From positions 1,674,001 to 1,738,000 of the forward strand of contig QEYB01000448.1 in assembly GCA_017562135.1 (NCBI GenBank): DNA of 64,000 nucleotides. Direction: 5' to 3'. This DNA comes from Dipylidium caninum. Its lineage: Eukaryota; Platyhelminthes; Cestoda; Cyclophyllidea; Dipylidiidae. This document shows, in pieces, positions 36,708 to 49,700 of this stretch. The notes below the pieces were generated by a model. It saw nothing but the letters and a program-made list of their open reading frames with translations, was not told where the DNA came from and ran no database searches. Position 1 is the first letter of the stretch. Each line of letters begins with the position of its first letter. Made by a program: the position numbers and the translations under genes.

Positions 36708-39700
36708 CAGTCCAGCTATGTAGTGTTTAAAGTTTGTTAGATAGAGCGTTGTCGTACCGGGAACAATTCAACCGGATTATTATCTTTAGTTCCTGGTAAA
36801 TTATAGGTTAGAGAATTTCTGTGTAATAGTGACAAAGCAGCGACACTGACACCTTCCTCAACCGGACACAACTTGGTTTATTCTGGTCACGGCTTATGTC
36901 AATGGTGGATATCAGCATCTCGGCTTCTAAGGCATGTCTGACCTCCGGGAGTGTTGCAGGCAACTTCCTTGAGGCCGCCATGAACGGCAGTCCTGCCACG
37001 GTGATATCGAGTTAGCTGGTTTTTCATGTTGGTGCTCCAGGTTACTCCTCCTCGTCCAATTGTGTGGATCTGCCTGCCGGTCCTCAATTCCGCATCCTCT
37101 GTAAGCTTGCAAGACCGTAAGCGGTATTTGCACAACGAGCTGTGTTCTTGATTCCCTCACGCGCAAAACTCCCATCTAGCAGGTCGGCGAGGAGGAGGAG
37201 GAAAGCGGCAAAAAGGTGGAGCCTCGGCCAGCTTGCCGAAGTGTAATTAATGGGACCGGTGGTGAATGATGGGTTTGTGAAGGGGAGCACACAGTTGCAT
37301 GCGTGGCAAATTTCCGCCTTGATGACGCAGGAAATCTTGGGGTCTATGTTGACGGTGGGGGGACGTGAAATCCCCTTTCCGTCGACCAGCACGTGTTAGC
37401 CGAGCACTCAGGTTACCGGCCCGGAGGTCTACGCCCCGACACAAATGAGAAAGTGGCAATGAAGGGAAATGCCCCAAACATTATATTGTTTTAGACTCGG
37501 AAGCCCCAGTTATATCCGGCGTGGGTGCAAAATTTACCAGAGGAAGCAATAACAACTCTGCTTTTGTCCAAGGCGTGTCCGCAGACGGCGCGCTACCACG
37601 GGCGGGTGGGGAAGGAGGCGGCGGAGGGGCACGTGGGGCGTTAGTTGATATGCGAGCGCATAAATCCTCGGCGGGGTGGCACTAACAGCCAACAACTACC
37701 TTGCATGCATATCCAGTAAATTCACCTTCCTCCGCACCTACCAAAACGCAGAAACATTTGGGAGCAATTCTGTCTGCCACTTTGTGGGGACGTAGTTCGC
37801 ATTAGCCCCTTCCAATGGAAATCCACTGCATTGCGTCGTTACAGCGTCAAGTGAGCAGGCTTTTGTCTCCTCGCTGACTTCCACCACACATCTCCTCACC
37901 GCGCGCCTTCTCCCTCTTCATGCCTGGTCCGGTGACGTAGCTGTTCGGTCGGCAAATGCCACACCATTGTGAGCTGGCAAATTATGCAGAGCCCCAATTT
38001 CCCATGGAAAGAATCATTCTGTTGATACCCGCTGCAGCCGCGTTTTCATCTTTCGTTACTCCTCTTCCCCACTCCAGTTTAATGTGTTCTGCCTGATGCG
38101 GAGGTGACGGGGAGAGCGGTGATGGGCAGGGGGTCGAGAGAGCGCGCCACCGATGTGTTAAGCCGACCTGCGCTTGGCGGGGCGTAGTGTCGGCCTTTGC
38201 TCTCCACTTCCCCATCAAGTGGCCCACTGGCGCGGCCATCAATCATTGCAGTGAGGGTGGCCGCCTCCGGGCGATTGCACGCGGCGATGGGTGGACCTCC
38301 GACCAACTTCCTGTGCACTCTCGTGGTGAAGACCTCGTGCAACGCCTATTCCAGCGCAAATTCTACCGGAGGCAAACGAGAGGTGGACTGTCTGTATGAT
38401 GTGGGTGTTGCAAAAGCTCTTTCGGCTGAAAATCATTTTAAGACATAATTCTTCACGTCCTCCGAAAACAAACTGCAATCCCATCGCTTCGTGGAATCCC
38501 ACGAGGCTGTCTCCACGTAATTGCGACCCATGGAGAGATCTACGAAAGCGTAAGGGTCTTTTTTAGTGCTTACGGTTTCCTTCTGACAATTCTCCCTTAT
38601 CGACGACTGGGTGAGGAAAAATTTTGTTTATTGTCATCGGCTGTTTGCGGTGGGAAGCGGTGACATCCCCACCGGAGACCTGAAGGATCATGATTTTCGA
38701 AACCAGGAGGTAGACTGAACAGTCTCCTGCATCCTGCGGCTAACGCTGGCTCTTACGAGTCAAACATGACATGTGCCCCTCAAATTTGTGGTCGTCGTAG
38801 ACAGAGACATTCAAATCAGAACACCAGCGGCCTCAACTCTCCTCTCTTCCTTTTACCACATAATCTACTGTCCCGGGCACAAGTAAGCCTCGTTGAATTA
38901 ATCGGAGATAGGAGATGTAGGGACGATAATGAGCCAGCACGGAAGGGATCATGAAATTTTTTTCCTTCTACATCGGGTTAAACGGTGGGCAGTAAAAGTC
39001 AGGACTCTCACACGCATACATGTTAATGGCGATTCAAGTAAGAAGAGCCTCCCCACAGCTTCGACTATTGTTGACTGGTGGGAAATCAAGCTGGGTCGAG
39101 CGCAAGTGGTTCCGGGTTGAGGGTCCGCACACTCAAATGTCGCATCTCGTCTATCGCTCAGACGTGATTTTAGCCTAGCTCATGCATGGAGAGACTGCCA
39201 ATCTCTCACGTCTCTCCTCGCCTCGCCTCGCCTAGTCTCTCGCATCGCATCGCTTCGTGTCTCAGCGCCCTGTATGGAGGACGCAGTTTTGGTTGCTCTG
39301 CCATCTTCCATGCAGACGAGGAGAAGAAGAGTAATGTGATCGAGAGGGGACGACTAAGGAGGGGAAATTCCTACGGGATGGCCTCTTATATGCCGAGTGT
39401 TGCAGTGCCGACCGAGGGCAAACATCCCCCAGGACCAGACTGAGGGCAAACACCAACGCCATCACACCGGATGGACACGTGACTGACGGGCGGTGGCGAA
39501 TTCGTAAGTGCTTCTCTCCGGCCACACGGACGTGCGCTGTATCCTTCGTATGGGCTAGGCGGTCGGCCTCACCTCACGTCCCAGAGCCCCAAGCCAGGGA
39601 TTCCCCGCTTTGCCCTGAAATCGTGCTCTGAAGGCCGACTCTGATGAGAGTGCGAATGACTTTCGCCAGGCATTCAGTGGGCTAATGTCTGTTCGATAGG

Positions 39701-42700
39701 CCTATCAGCTCGACAAACCGCGTCTCCCAGCGCCCAGGGCATAATGCCAGTGTTTTACAGTTGTAGGTGTTGCCTCGCGATTTCTGACATAAATATATAA
39801 GCTATAAATAATGGAAGCTCTTGAGACGTAAAGTCGCCTTCTCACTCTCCTGCCCACCATAAAGGTCTTTCCCTACCTCCGTCAGGTTGGCATAAGGTTG
39901 ACGCAAAAACCAACCGCGGTATTTGAAAAGCACTTGAAGCAACTCTCACTTTTCTGAGGGTGAAGTCTCCGTAAGCGAAGGGAATGTGTCCGAGTGTTTG
40001 CGTTAGATGATGAATGACATTTCAGGTCCCAACATCTGGACAATTGCTGGATTCCTCTAATAAGAGGATTCGGTGGATCCTCGGGGCCTGCTGCGAAAGC
40101 TAGATTTGTGGATAAAACATAAAATACTGCGAAATGATTCCCTAAGATGGGACCGAAGAAATGGAAATTCGGGGGTAAAGGTCGAGGTGTTTTTTCTACG
40201 GGATTAGCTGGATAAAGAGGCGACTTTTTTCGGTTTGTACACATACAAACAGAAACGCACACACGGAGCTTTTGAACGCCGAAAAGATTTCCCGACTAAA
40301 TGTCAGCTCTCCTTCACCCGCCTTTTTCAACGCTACAAGATGAAGCGTATTAGCCTCGTCGCTTGCACTTTATGGCCTGCCTAATTGCAACAGCCTGTAT
40401 CATAGACGGCGTTAAAACACGCTTCTTTAATTGCCTCGGCTTATGCATCGACCTGCAAACTATTGCGGAGTGGGCACTTCCCGGTCGGCTGCGGAGAGGA
40501 AAGCCTCAGAGCGACGGTGGGAGCGTGAGCCCACGGGTGAGGCAACAGTGGCGTTGTCCTCCAGTCCTGGGATCGCGCTATCTGAGGAAGAAAGCGGGAC
40601 CCAGAGGAATTTTGTACTGTTGATACGATTAAGGGGAAAGACTTTGTCCAGTGAAGAGCAAATGACGCATATATGGAATGCTGTTTGGGAAAAACTTGTC
40701 AAAAAAGCCAAAAGTTCGATAATAAATTATTCTTGCATCGGTATTTCGAGGCTGCCTGCACCGGAGGTTGTATCGCCATCAACGTATTCGCCTCCACGAC
40801 ATCTAATCGCGAGCGAGAGTTGGGCACCGTCTCTGCGATAACCTTCTAAACGCCTCTTCTCGAGGCAGCATTTACTCCTCTACTGAGGAAAGCGGGAGGT
40901 TTTGACGCCGATCTGAGAGAGCTATCGACCCACGGGTTTCGAAACAGAGGTAGATGCTGTTGATAGTCGGGGATTTGATAAAGAAAGGTGGAAGTGTTGA
41001 GGCAGCGTCTACTTTGGGCACGTTTCACCATTGGTGTCCTCATACTTGCTGACGATTCGACGCGATGGAGTCTTGGAGACTCACTTCTCCTCCCCGTGCG
41101 TTGACCGAGCGCGAGATCACAGTGCGCAGCCCCCACGAACGCCAATGTTGCCACGACATGCGAATCGCCTCGACACGCTGTCCCGCGCCTGTCTGCTTTA
41201 GTGAGGTAAACCAGGTGAAATCATAAAATCACTGGCTCCTCCGACCATATCAAACCTCATTACCTCGGACGTGATGAATGCCAATAAACGTCTCGTGTCG
41301 CGCTTCTCTCTCCCCTTCGTGCGCCGCAGTCTCTCATCTCCTCTCGAAGTTGTGGTAGACCTTAGGAAGGTGAAAGTCACCCGACCAGCCGGCTGGGAAC
41401 CCGAAGGATCATTGGAACTTAGTAGTCTCGCCGTGATGCTGAACTGCATTACTATTCGGTGGTGACTGCTAAGACGGGAGATAAGTGTGTGTGTGTGGCA
41501 AAAGAACAACCTCTCCACCGGGCCAACAATGCTTCCCGTAGTGGCGATCCTGTCATGCCGGTGGCCCATCGTGCTCGACTCCGGCTCCGACGGGCAACTC
41601 GGGACCGGCTGGAAGAGAGCTGTCTGAAATTCGTGGAACTAAAGAATTATACAGGAAAATTGTGCCAAGGGGAAGAATTTTCTAACTGATTCGGCGCAGG
41701 TAGGAGATGTAGGCCTAAAGGAACATCGTGGTGGGGAACGCCGTAGCACCAAGTATCGCCTTTGGTGGGTGTGATTGCGAATTTGCGTTAATAAACGCGT
41801 TCAATTCACGAAGACAGTCAGGCTCTTTATGACGTGCCAAGGCGAATTAAATGCAAACTCCATCGAGTTAATCTGAATGGTGTGAATTATCATTGAGACC
41901 GGTTATATCGGGACATTCTCCCTTATTTCACCGATAATGATGATGAATAGTGATAAGAGACCTCCATAGCCCTCCCGGCGTCCCTTTTTAGCACCCCGGC
42001 TGACCAGGCTGCGTCCCACTCGCTTATCGGACAGTCGAGTTGGCAAACAAACACACGAACAACGACTCGTGTCCGTCGTCTCGTGCGCTCTCAGCCCTCA
42101 CATGACACGAACGTGTGGACTGCTAACCCAAATATGGTTTAGCAACTCTCGCCGCGGTAACTGTGTTTAATCTTAATTATTCAAACCCGCGATGACCGCC
42201 CAATAAAGCCAAACGTTACGACACTGGTCGCATGATTCCACGCGGACCGTGTGCAATTAGACGCATAACTTCTGTTACGGAGAAGCGCTCGCAATGAACC
42301 GCATTCGGGTGCATGACAAATGAGGTGGTGGTGTTGGTGTGTATATGTTTGAATTAGATGGGCTGCAGTGAACGGTATGTTAACAGAGGCTCCAGGTGCA
42401 ACGCAAGAGGCGTCACTTGAAAGCCTTAGGCGTGTGTGCGTTTGTGTGTGAGTTTCATGGACCCTAAAGTGCATCGGGCAAAATGACGAAAAGGTGATGT
42501 GTAATCCCCGCCCTCGCAGTTAGAATTCGACACAGTTATGACAAGGGTTATCTATCGGGGTGGCTAAACATTGGCCGACAGGAACATTTCGGGGCTGTTT
42601 GCTCCCCTGGCGCAAGGCTGGAGGCGTGGAGCATCTGCTAACGCAAAAGGGGCAGGTGAGAAGAAGAGGAAGAAGAAGAAGTCCACAATGATATCGGCAC

Positions 42701-43005
42701 TCACTTAACCGTCAGATCGACGTCGTGGACCTTCCCCGTGGGCATCTCGACCACACCGGGGCATTCGTGCGTTCCGCATTTGCGTGCGCGGTGCACACGT
42801 GCGTACGTGGGTGTGCGTGCGTGTGTGTGTGCAAAGGTGCGTTCACGACGGGTTACCTACTGGGCGCGCGCGTGCATGCACGCACGCTCGCATGCCCATG
42901 CGCAGGCTGTCTGCTCCCAGGCCGCCCCACTAGTCTGTTGGCCAGCACTCGGCTTCAGCCGTGGAGGAGGGCACGGCAGCGGGGCAAATTGAGGCGCAGA
43001 AAGGT
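36708..43005. other. Intergenic region upstream of the protocadherin gene
   Basis: About 6.3 kb, richer in G+C than the left half. Many short open frames on both strands (for example 37084-37392 minus, 39882-40262 minus, 41198-41569 minus) show low-complexity or shadow-like composition and no domain. Simple GCCTC-type pentamer repeats occur near 39216-39233. I see no RNA gene or further protein gene. Confidence 0.5.
42808..42832 (+). repeat. (TG)n-rich simple repeat
   Basis: Alternating purine-pyrimidine TG/CG tract just upstream of the inferred protocadherin promoter. Such tracts can adopt Z-DNA; that is inference. Confidence 0.65.
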
Positions 43006-43013
43006 TTATAAAC
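43006..43013 (+). promoter_or_regulatory. Candidate TATA box (TTTATAAA) for the protocadherin gene
   Basis: A TTTATAAA string lies about 190 bp before a consensus donor (GTAAGT at 43201) that would end a 5'UTR exon. It is the only good TATA match seen in this GC-rich stretch. Function is unproven. Confidence 0.35.
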
Positions 43014-43039
43014 ACACACACCGGGCGCACATCACGCAA

Positions 43040-43200
43040 ACGCACGCACTCGCTCACGCGCAAATAGAAGCAACGGAGGTGGAGGCGGAGGTGGAGGAGA
43101 AGCAGCCACCCACCACGACGCCGAGCGTGTTGTTCGCAACACCTGCAGGGCGCCGGCCCTCCCCCACGCTCGAAGGACTTTCTTCTGCTGCCACCTCTCG
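43040..43200 (+). other. Probable 5' untranslated exon of the protocadherin gene
   Basis: A strong donor (CTCTCG then GTAAGTGCC) at 43201 pairs with the acceptor TTTTGCCTTTCCAG ending at 43690, giving a 490-nt intron. The next exon (43691-44335) contains the start codon at 43754. The left limit is a guess from the TATA-like string. Confidence 0.4.
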
Positions 43201-43753
43201 GTAAGTGCCTCGGCTGGACGCCTCCATGCGTCGGAGGTCCCACTAGCCTACTTCCTAGACTAAACAAACACGCCAACAACTACTTTTCACATCTGTACCG
43301 ACCCTAATTATCGTCTTTGAACGTTCTGGAGCTTGGCTGGGAAATGTGGGGCAATCATTTGCCCACCCGACACTACGATTTTACGAAATGTGACTCTACT
43401 TGCCCTGCTCTGCCAACGCCCTTCTACGAGAAGCAGACTCAAATGAATTTGCAATAAAATGAACAGTGTTTAATGAGTCGCGATTAATCTCCAAGCCCTG
43501 CTCATGTAGACAAAGTGTCTCTCACCAATTTTTACTTGTATCATCATTAATAACTGCCATTTTGACTAAAAATCGTGAATGTGGCATTACTTGCTGAGTA
43601 GATGGAGGCGGAAGTGGCGAGAATTGGCAAATTCTGTGCTGCTTAGATGCTGTGCTCGCATGGACTTCTCATTCAGTTTTGCCTTTCCAGGGCGGCTGTT
43701 GGTCGTGCAGTGCCTCAAAAACCGGCCGGCGAAAGGACGCAGGCGCGGTGACG

Positions 43754-46700
43754 ATGGTGTTCAACCTACTCCACTTCAGTCTCCTATTTCTTGTTCTCTT
43801 TCTCCACCAGATGGCACATTTAGCTGCGCCACTTGCAACGGCAAACATCTCCCGAATTTACCTTTTTCTAAAAGAAGAGGAGGTCCCAGTTGGGAAGGTT
43901 ATTTTGAGCGCCTCCCATGCCGTCCACCTTGCACGAGAGTATAGCAAACGCGGAATATACTCGGTGATGATAGAAGAACCAAACGAGCCCTCTCCGGAAC
44001 TCTTCTTCCCCGAAACTCTATTTTATCTGTCGGGGAGAAATGATTACTTCAGTATCAACGAACACACGGGTCTGGTGAAAACGACCAGACGCCTTGACTT
44101 CGACACCCCAGGCCTGCAAGCCGCTGGATGTATTCCAAACGAGGCAACATCTGAGATCAAAGTGCTTTCTCCGAACAATCCATTCTCCATTAAAACTACC
44201 TCCTACTGCTGCTTCCCCCTGAGGATTATTTGCAGGGGAGAAGACACCCTGCAACTGGATATATGCATCGAAGACGTCAACGATAACACGCCAAGGTGGA
44301 ATTTGGAGTCGACGGGGAGGACGAGCTACGAGCATGTAAGTGGCACGAAAGCGCTTCCCCCTTGGAGCCAGGGCAGGACGTTGCCATCACCAGCGCTAAT
44401 CTCCACCTAACGCGGTAATCTCATTTGCGTTTAGATGTTTGCAAGTGGAGGGAGCTCAGCGCTTTTTTCTGTGGCCACAGTTGAGTGGAAATGACTAATC
44501 GGACACCCGCTTCCACTTAACTAATCAAACACCTTTTGTTTGGCCGGTCGTAAATCAGGCGCAAGAGAAGTGGCAACGACGGAACAAAGGGACTCGTCAC
44601 ACGTTGTGCGTGAAGTGGCTTAATGCGGCTTAATCCCTTGTCTAACCACCACGAGGGGCGGTGCTGGTCGTCGTGGCCGTTCTGATCTGCAGGCGCAAAG
44701 CTGTTCGGGGGGGCTTCTGTCCAAAATGGCATAACGCTGCCCCTCCCAGCGGTAAATGTGGCCTTCTCTAACCTGAACAAAGCAGACAGACAGACTATCA
44801 ACAGACTTGGTGTTTGGAAAGTGGCAGTCTTGGGCGGAGAGGTGGTTTGCGAATGGTGCTTGCAAAATCGCAGCTCCACCAGTGACACGACCGGTTGTGG
44901 CTTCGGATGCATTTGACCGGATGCTGCCTGATCTCCTCATTCAACAGAGGCCATTTGCACCGCCACTTTGCAAATACCGCATTTGTTCTTGACCGTAGAT
45001 TAGCCTTTCTAAGGGCATCTTACCAAAAGACAGCGTGCGCAGGCCGACTGTTACGGCATGTTTTACTCTATGCTCGTTTGGCGGTTTAATTCCTCTCCCG
45101 CGCCTGCCGGGAAGAAGAATGTGTCACTGGAAGTATAGACGAAATGGTGCAAGTTGACCTATTCAACTTGAACTCTTCCAAACGTGCATGATGCGGAAGG
45201 GGAAAGTGAGAAAACACATTGCGTATATCTTTGAGTGATATGATTAAATGAACTCGCAGGGTAAATGAGTGGGATGCCGGCATGATGAGCCACAAGGTGC
45301 TATCCATTCCGCACAATGGGCAAGACGATATAAGGAGGCAGACAGGGGATAGATGGGGGATGTCGCTAAGCGTCTGGGCTGTTCGTCGGGTCATGTGGGA
45401 GGACAAATTAGTCAACGATCATCTGCCTCGCCTCGCCTCCCCTCGCCCCACCCCGTCCGCCCCCTCGTCCTAGACCGGGAGGGCGAGCAGCCGTCGTGAC
45501 TCGCGAGTCTCTGTTAATAAACACCAAATCCCATTGTGGTGTTCGTCTCAACGCCACTTCAGACATTCGATTAATTAGTCAGATTTCGTAGTGTCACTTG
45601 CCAACATAATTTATCAACGTTTCAACGGCCAAAAGTATCCATGGCAGTGAAATAAACTTTAAGTAAATATAGCGTATCTCCTTCGGAAGGGCATATCTGT
45701 CCGTTGAGGAAGGAGGAGAAAAAGGCGGAGGGGGAGGAGAGGGAAGGAGGAGATGGCGGTGACGATGGAGGGAGGAGGGCGGAGGGTGGTGAGTCTAAAA
45801 GACAAATCCACATTCACTCATTTGTAGCATCCTACGCCCAATGGGCATATCATAGTTGGAATGCTATATCGTGAATTACGCCCTTAATGCCACTTCACTT
45901 CTGACAAAAATTTCTCTTCATAGAGCCGATGAAAGACACGCGATGACATGAAGGCCTGGGGATGCATAACTGGGTTCTGGTTAATTCACCAACGCCGGAG
46001 AGGCGCTATTCACTCTCCCATTTGACAGGAAAGGGCATTAGCTCTGTTGAAAACACTGCCGTCGAGGTGGGGAGACGATTAGCACCTGCGGATAATTGCA
46101 TTTTCCAGTTTTTTCGGGGCAACAGTTAAATCAGTGAATTTAATGGGGCATAGTTTGGCACCATGCCAGAAAGATAAAACACCAGGTTGATGGCGACTCA
46201 TTTTTGCAAGTGGTTCGATGTAATTTGTCAATAGTCAAAAGGTATTCACATTCTCCGGCAATCTATCCGCCAGCGGGATCTGGGGCCGAATATATCATTC
46301 AAACGTTTCAGAAGAGTTCAGTGCTCAAGCTGACAGTGCCGGAAAACTTGCCACTTGGAAACGTTCTCGAAATTCCCGCAGCTACTGACGCCGACTCCGG
46401 ACAAAATAAGGCAATCACCTATGAAATGTGGCCAGGGCTGGCGGAATTTGAGTTGGTCTCGAATGCCACCACAGGGAAGCTTTACCTCCGCCTCACGAAG
46501 GAACTGGACCGCGAGTTGGAATCAACCTACAAATCCAACCTCATCGCCCGCGATGGCGGGGTTGAGCCCAACACGGGCTCCTTGAGCCTCCTCATCACCG
46601 TCCAAGACGCGAATGACAACGACCCTGTGTTCGAGAAAAGCACCTACTACGTCACCATTCCGGAGAACACGCAGATCTCCTCCCACATCGCCCAGGTAAG

Positions 46701-49700
46701 TGGCCACCTGGGGGATTTGAAAGTTGAAATACCTCCCATCGAGGGTTCATAAACTTATAAAGTGGTTGTCTAAAAAGCCCCCATCCGAATGATTCACGGC
46801 GACACGAACTTCTTTTCACATCGAAATGTCATCCCCCTTGTTTATGTGCATCTGGCAACCACACATGCAAATTTGACATTTTCTATGACATGGATATATG
46901 ATATTAGGGGGCCACAGAGGGAGGCCAGGCCCACGAATTCGGCGTGGGCTACTGCCAACAAGATTTGCCTTTATGAACTTAAAGAGATGTCGACCACCAC
47001 CGCGCGTGTGGCGCAGTCCGCCGTCGAACCATCGCCGGATAATCCGTCAATGCCTCAGCACCTTCGGCTGTCCGCTCGACGCCTGCTGCACTTTTCCACG
47101 GAACTACTCTGAGACTGCTTTAGATGGCCTCTCCCCTCGAAATATGAAAGTGTGACGCAACTCCAACGTGACTTGCAATGTTTCAAGCATTAAGTGACTG
47201 TACCCCCAGGTGCTAGTAAAAAATAGCCTCGTGTTTCGTTACTAATCCCAAAAACAGTTGTACGATAGGCGCCGCAGATTAATGGCTCACCTTTAGAATT
47301 AAAGCCTTGCTTAAAGGCTCTCTCTCTTCGTTGCTTTTGCCACCGCAACCAGAGGGAGGAAAGTTAGCTTGCTGTTTAAAAGCTGCGGTGACGGGGTCAA
47401 AGTGCTCGTTTGTGTATTTTAAAGCTTTCCTCACGGGACCGCTTCCGTCTAGGGGGCCTAGTTCACATCGAAAGGATTCTTTCCACCGTAGACAATGCAA
47501 CCGCATGCGAGTCCAATGATAACCGTAGACATCAGTGAGACCTCGGTCGTCTCCCCAGTCTTCCCGACGAATTTACCAACAGTCGCTGCTCGTCGTCGTG
47601 GCTTAAATTCTAATCGTGAATGACTCTTCAGAAGTGGTGAGGAGGGTGGGACCGTTCGCTTAGGCGCGCATCGGTTTGACAGTTCCGGCAAAGTGCCGTT
47701 CGAGACAGGAGAAGAGCAGAAATGCCATATCAAAAGTGGGGGAGGCGGGGATACTTGCGGTCGCGAGACCCCTTGAGCTCCGGGGGATCATTTATCTCTT
47801 CTGACGTGCTTGTCAAGGCACATTCATTAACTGTCTTGCAATTGTCGGTGTTAATGCCGTGATCCAGATAATGAAGAGAAATGCCTGCATGAAGGGCACA
47901 GAGGGAATTCACTCGTAACGAGGCAAAATTGGGCGGAGAGAAACCGGTCGACAGAGAAAGGCGGGCGGGCGGGTGGGCGAACAAGGGGAGGTGGATGTGT
48001 GTGCTACCTCAGAGTGGCCTCTCCTACCTTCTTGACAAGAGTGCCGAGTAGGGGAAGAACTGGGCCGATCCACCACCGAAGAACCCGAAAGGTAGGCTTA
48101 GAGGCGTCTACCGAAGGTTGGGGCTATCTAATCCATGCGGTTCGATGTCTTCCCTCGTTTCTCTCGCACTGAAATCAGACGAGTTGACCATCGCTGCCGT
48201 CTGTGCGCGCAAACGCGCCCTGGGGGCAACTCGACCGGCCATAGATAAGCCTGTCGGCACAAAAGTGTCTCATAATCGTCCCACTCCCAAGTCATCGTCG
48301 AAGGGCAATGAAAAGGAAACGAAATTCCTTGTAGTGCACATGAGGACTAGTTGTTGTCAAGCTGCTGTCTCGAGGAGGCGTTTGAGGCCCCCTTCACCTG
48401 AAGACTTCTGATACCGTCGGTGACGCTGAATCCCACACGCTTGAATAATTGCAAAGAACTCCATCAGCCATCGCCTTAGCTCCTTCCCGGCAGAATGACT
48501 TAGAGATCTTATCTAGAGCACAGTCCCGGAAGGGAGGATAGGCAAATGTATAATTTACGAAGCCACCTTACGAATATTTTTGACAATAACTTTCTTGGAA
48601 TCCCTGATTGTGTAAACAGGCTGAGTCTTACAACTAGGAAGTCTTTAATATTTTACGTGATACTTCTTGATAGGGCAGACTTGAACATGTTCTACGGGTT
48701 CTGGGTAGCCCAACTTTGGGCCAGGTGATGTCGCCGAGCTTTCAAAGCGTCTGAGGCCGAACAAATGGGACCGAGGTGGTATTGTGTGAGGGAGGGACCG
48801 CATTTCTCTCGAACCTGCTGAACTACGGGAGGTTGGCTCAATGCGGCTTTTTTAGGGCCGCAGCCGCGTTCACTTCATCCACCCAAACGGCTGCCTGCGC
48901 ACTTACGCCAACACACGCCCGCCCACATGAAGCGGTGCTTTTTTCGTTTTAGGTGAATGCAGTCGACCCTGACCTTGGCACTAACGCCGATGTCGTCTAC
49001 TCCATTAGCACTCTGACGGACCCTGAATTTGACCAAATGTTTTCGGTCGATCCACATACCGGTTGGATTAAGCTGGAACGGGAAGTGGACTTTGAAAACC
49101 ACCGACAGGCAAGTTACTCAAAGATGTTGCCCCCTTCTATGTCCCGTTTAGATTGAACTGATCAGCGCGGTAACTAGAGATCCTTGTCACTTTAAGTTGG
49201 GTGGGTGAGAGGCCAAGTTGCGCGGATAATAATGAACACACAGGAAGGTGAGGTTGCTTCGTTTAGCTTGAAAATTTTCCTTGTGGAGAGAGTCAGCAAG
49301 TAAACTTTTGGTGCTAAGAGCTTATTGCCACGGGGAGCGCGTTTTGCTGACCGAGTGATCCTAAGAGGCGTTTGTCACCGCGGCTACAGCTTGCTTGCTG
49401 TCCACCTCACGTGTACCCGTCCACTCTGCGGCCCGACACTGCAGTGGGAGTGGGGCGCTGACGGTTGTCCAAGAGGTCTGCTAGCACCACCTGCCTCGCG
49501 GAGCAACTAGGTCGACTTTTCAGACTCGTCTTTTTTCTCGACATATAGGAAATGGAAATCTGTCGTAATTGAAGTAAAAAAGTGTTCGCATGCAGATGAA
49601 ATTACCGCGCAGGAGGTCGGGGTGAGCAAGTGCCTCCAAGGCACCCTCCAACGCCGTTACAAGCACTGACAACAGGCGAAGAATTTATTTAATACTGAGA

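Noticed and set aside
42725..43204. Plus-strand 159-codon frame and overlapping 140-codon minus frame
   Set aside because: Composition is dominated by TG/CA and GGA repeats; the plus side ends in a donor and is better explained as promoter and 5'UTR of the protocadherin.
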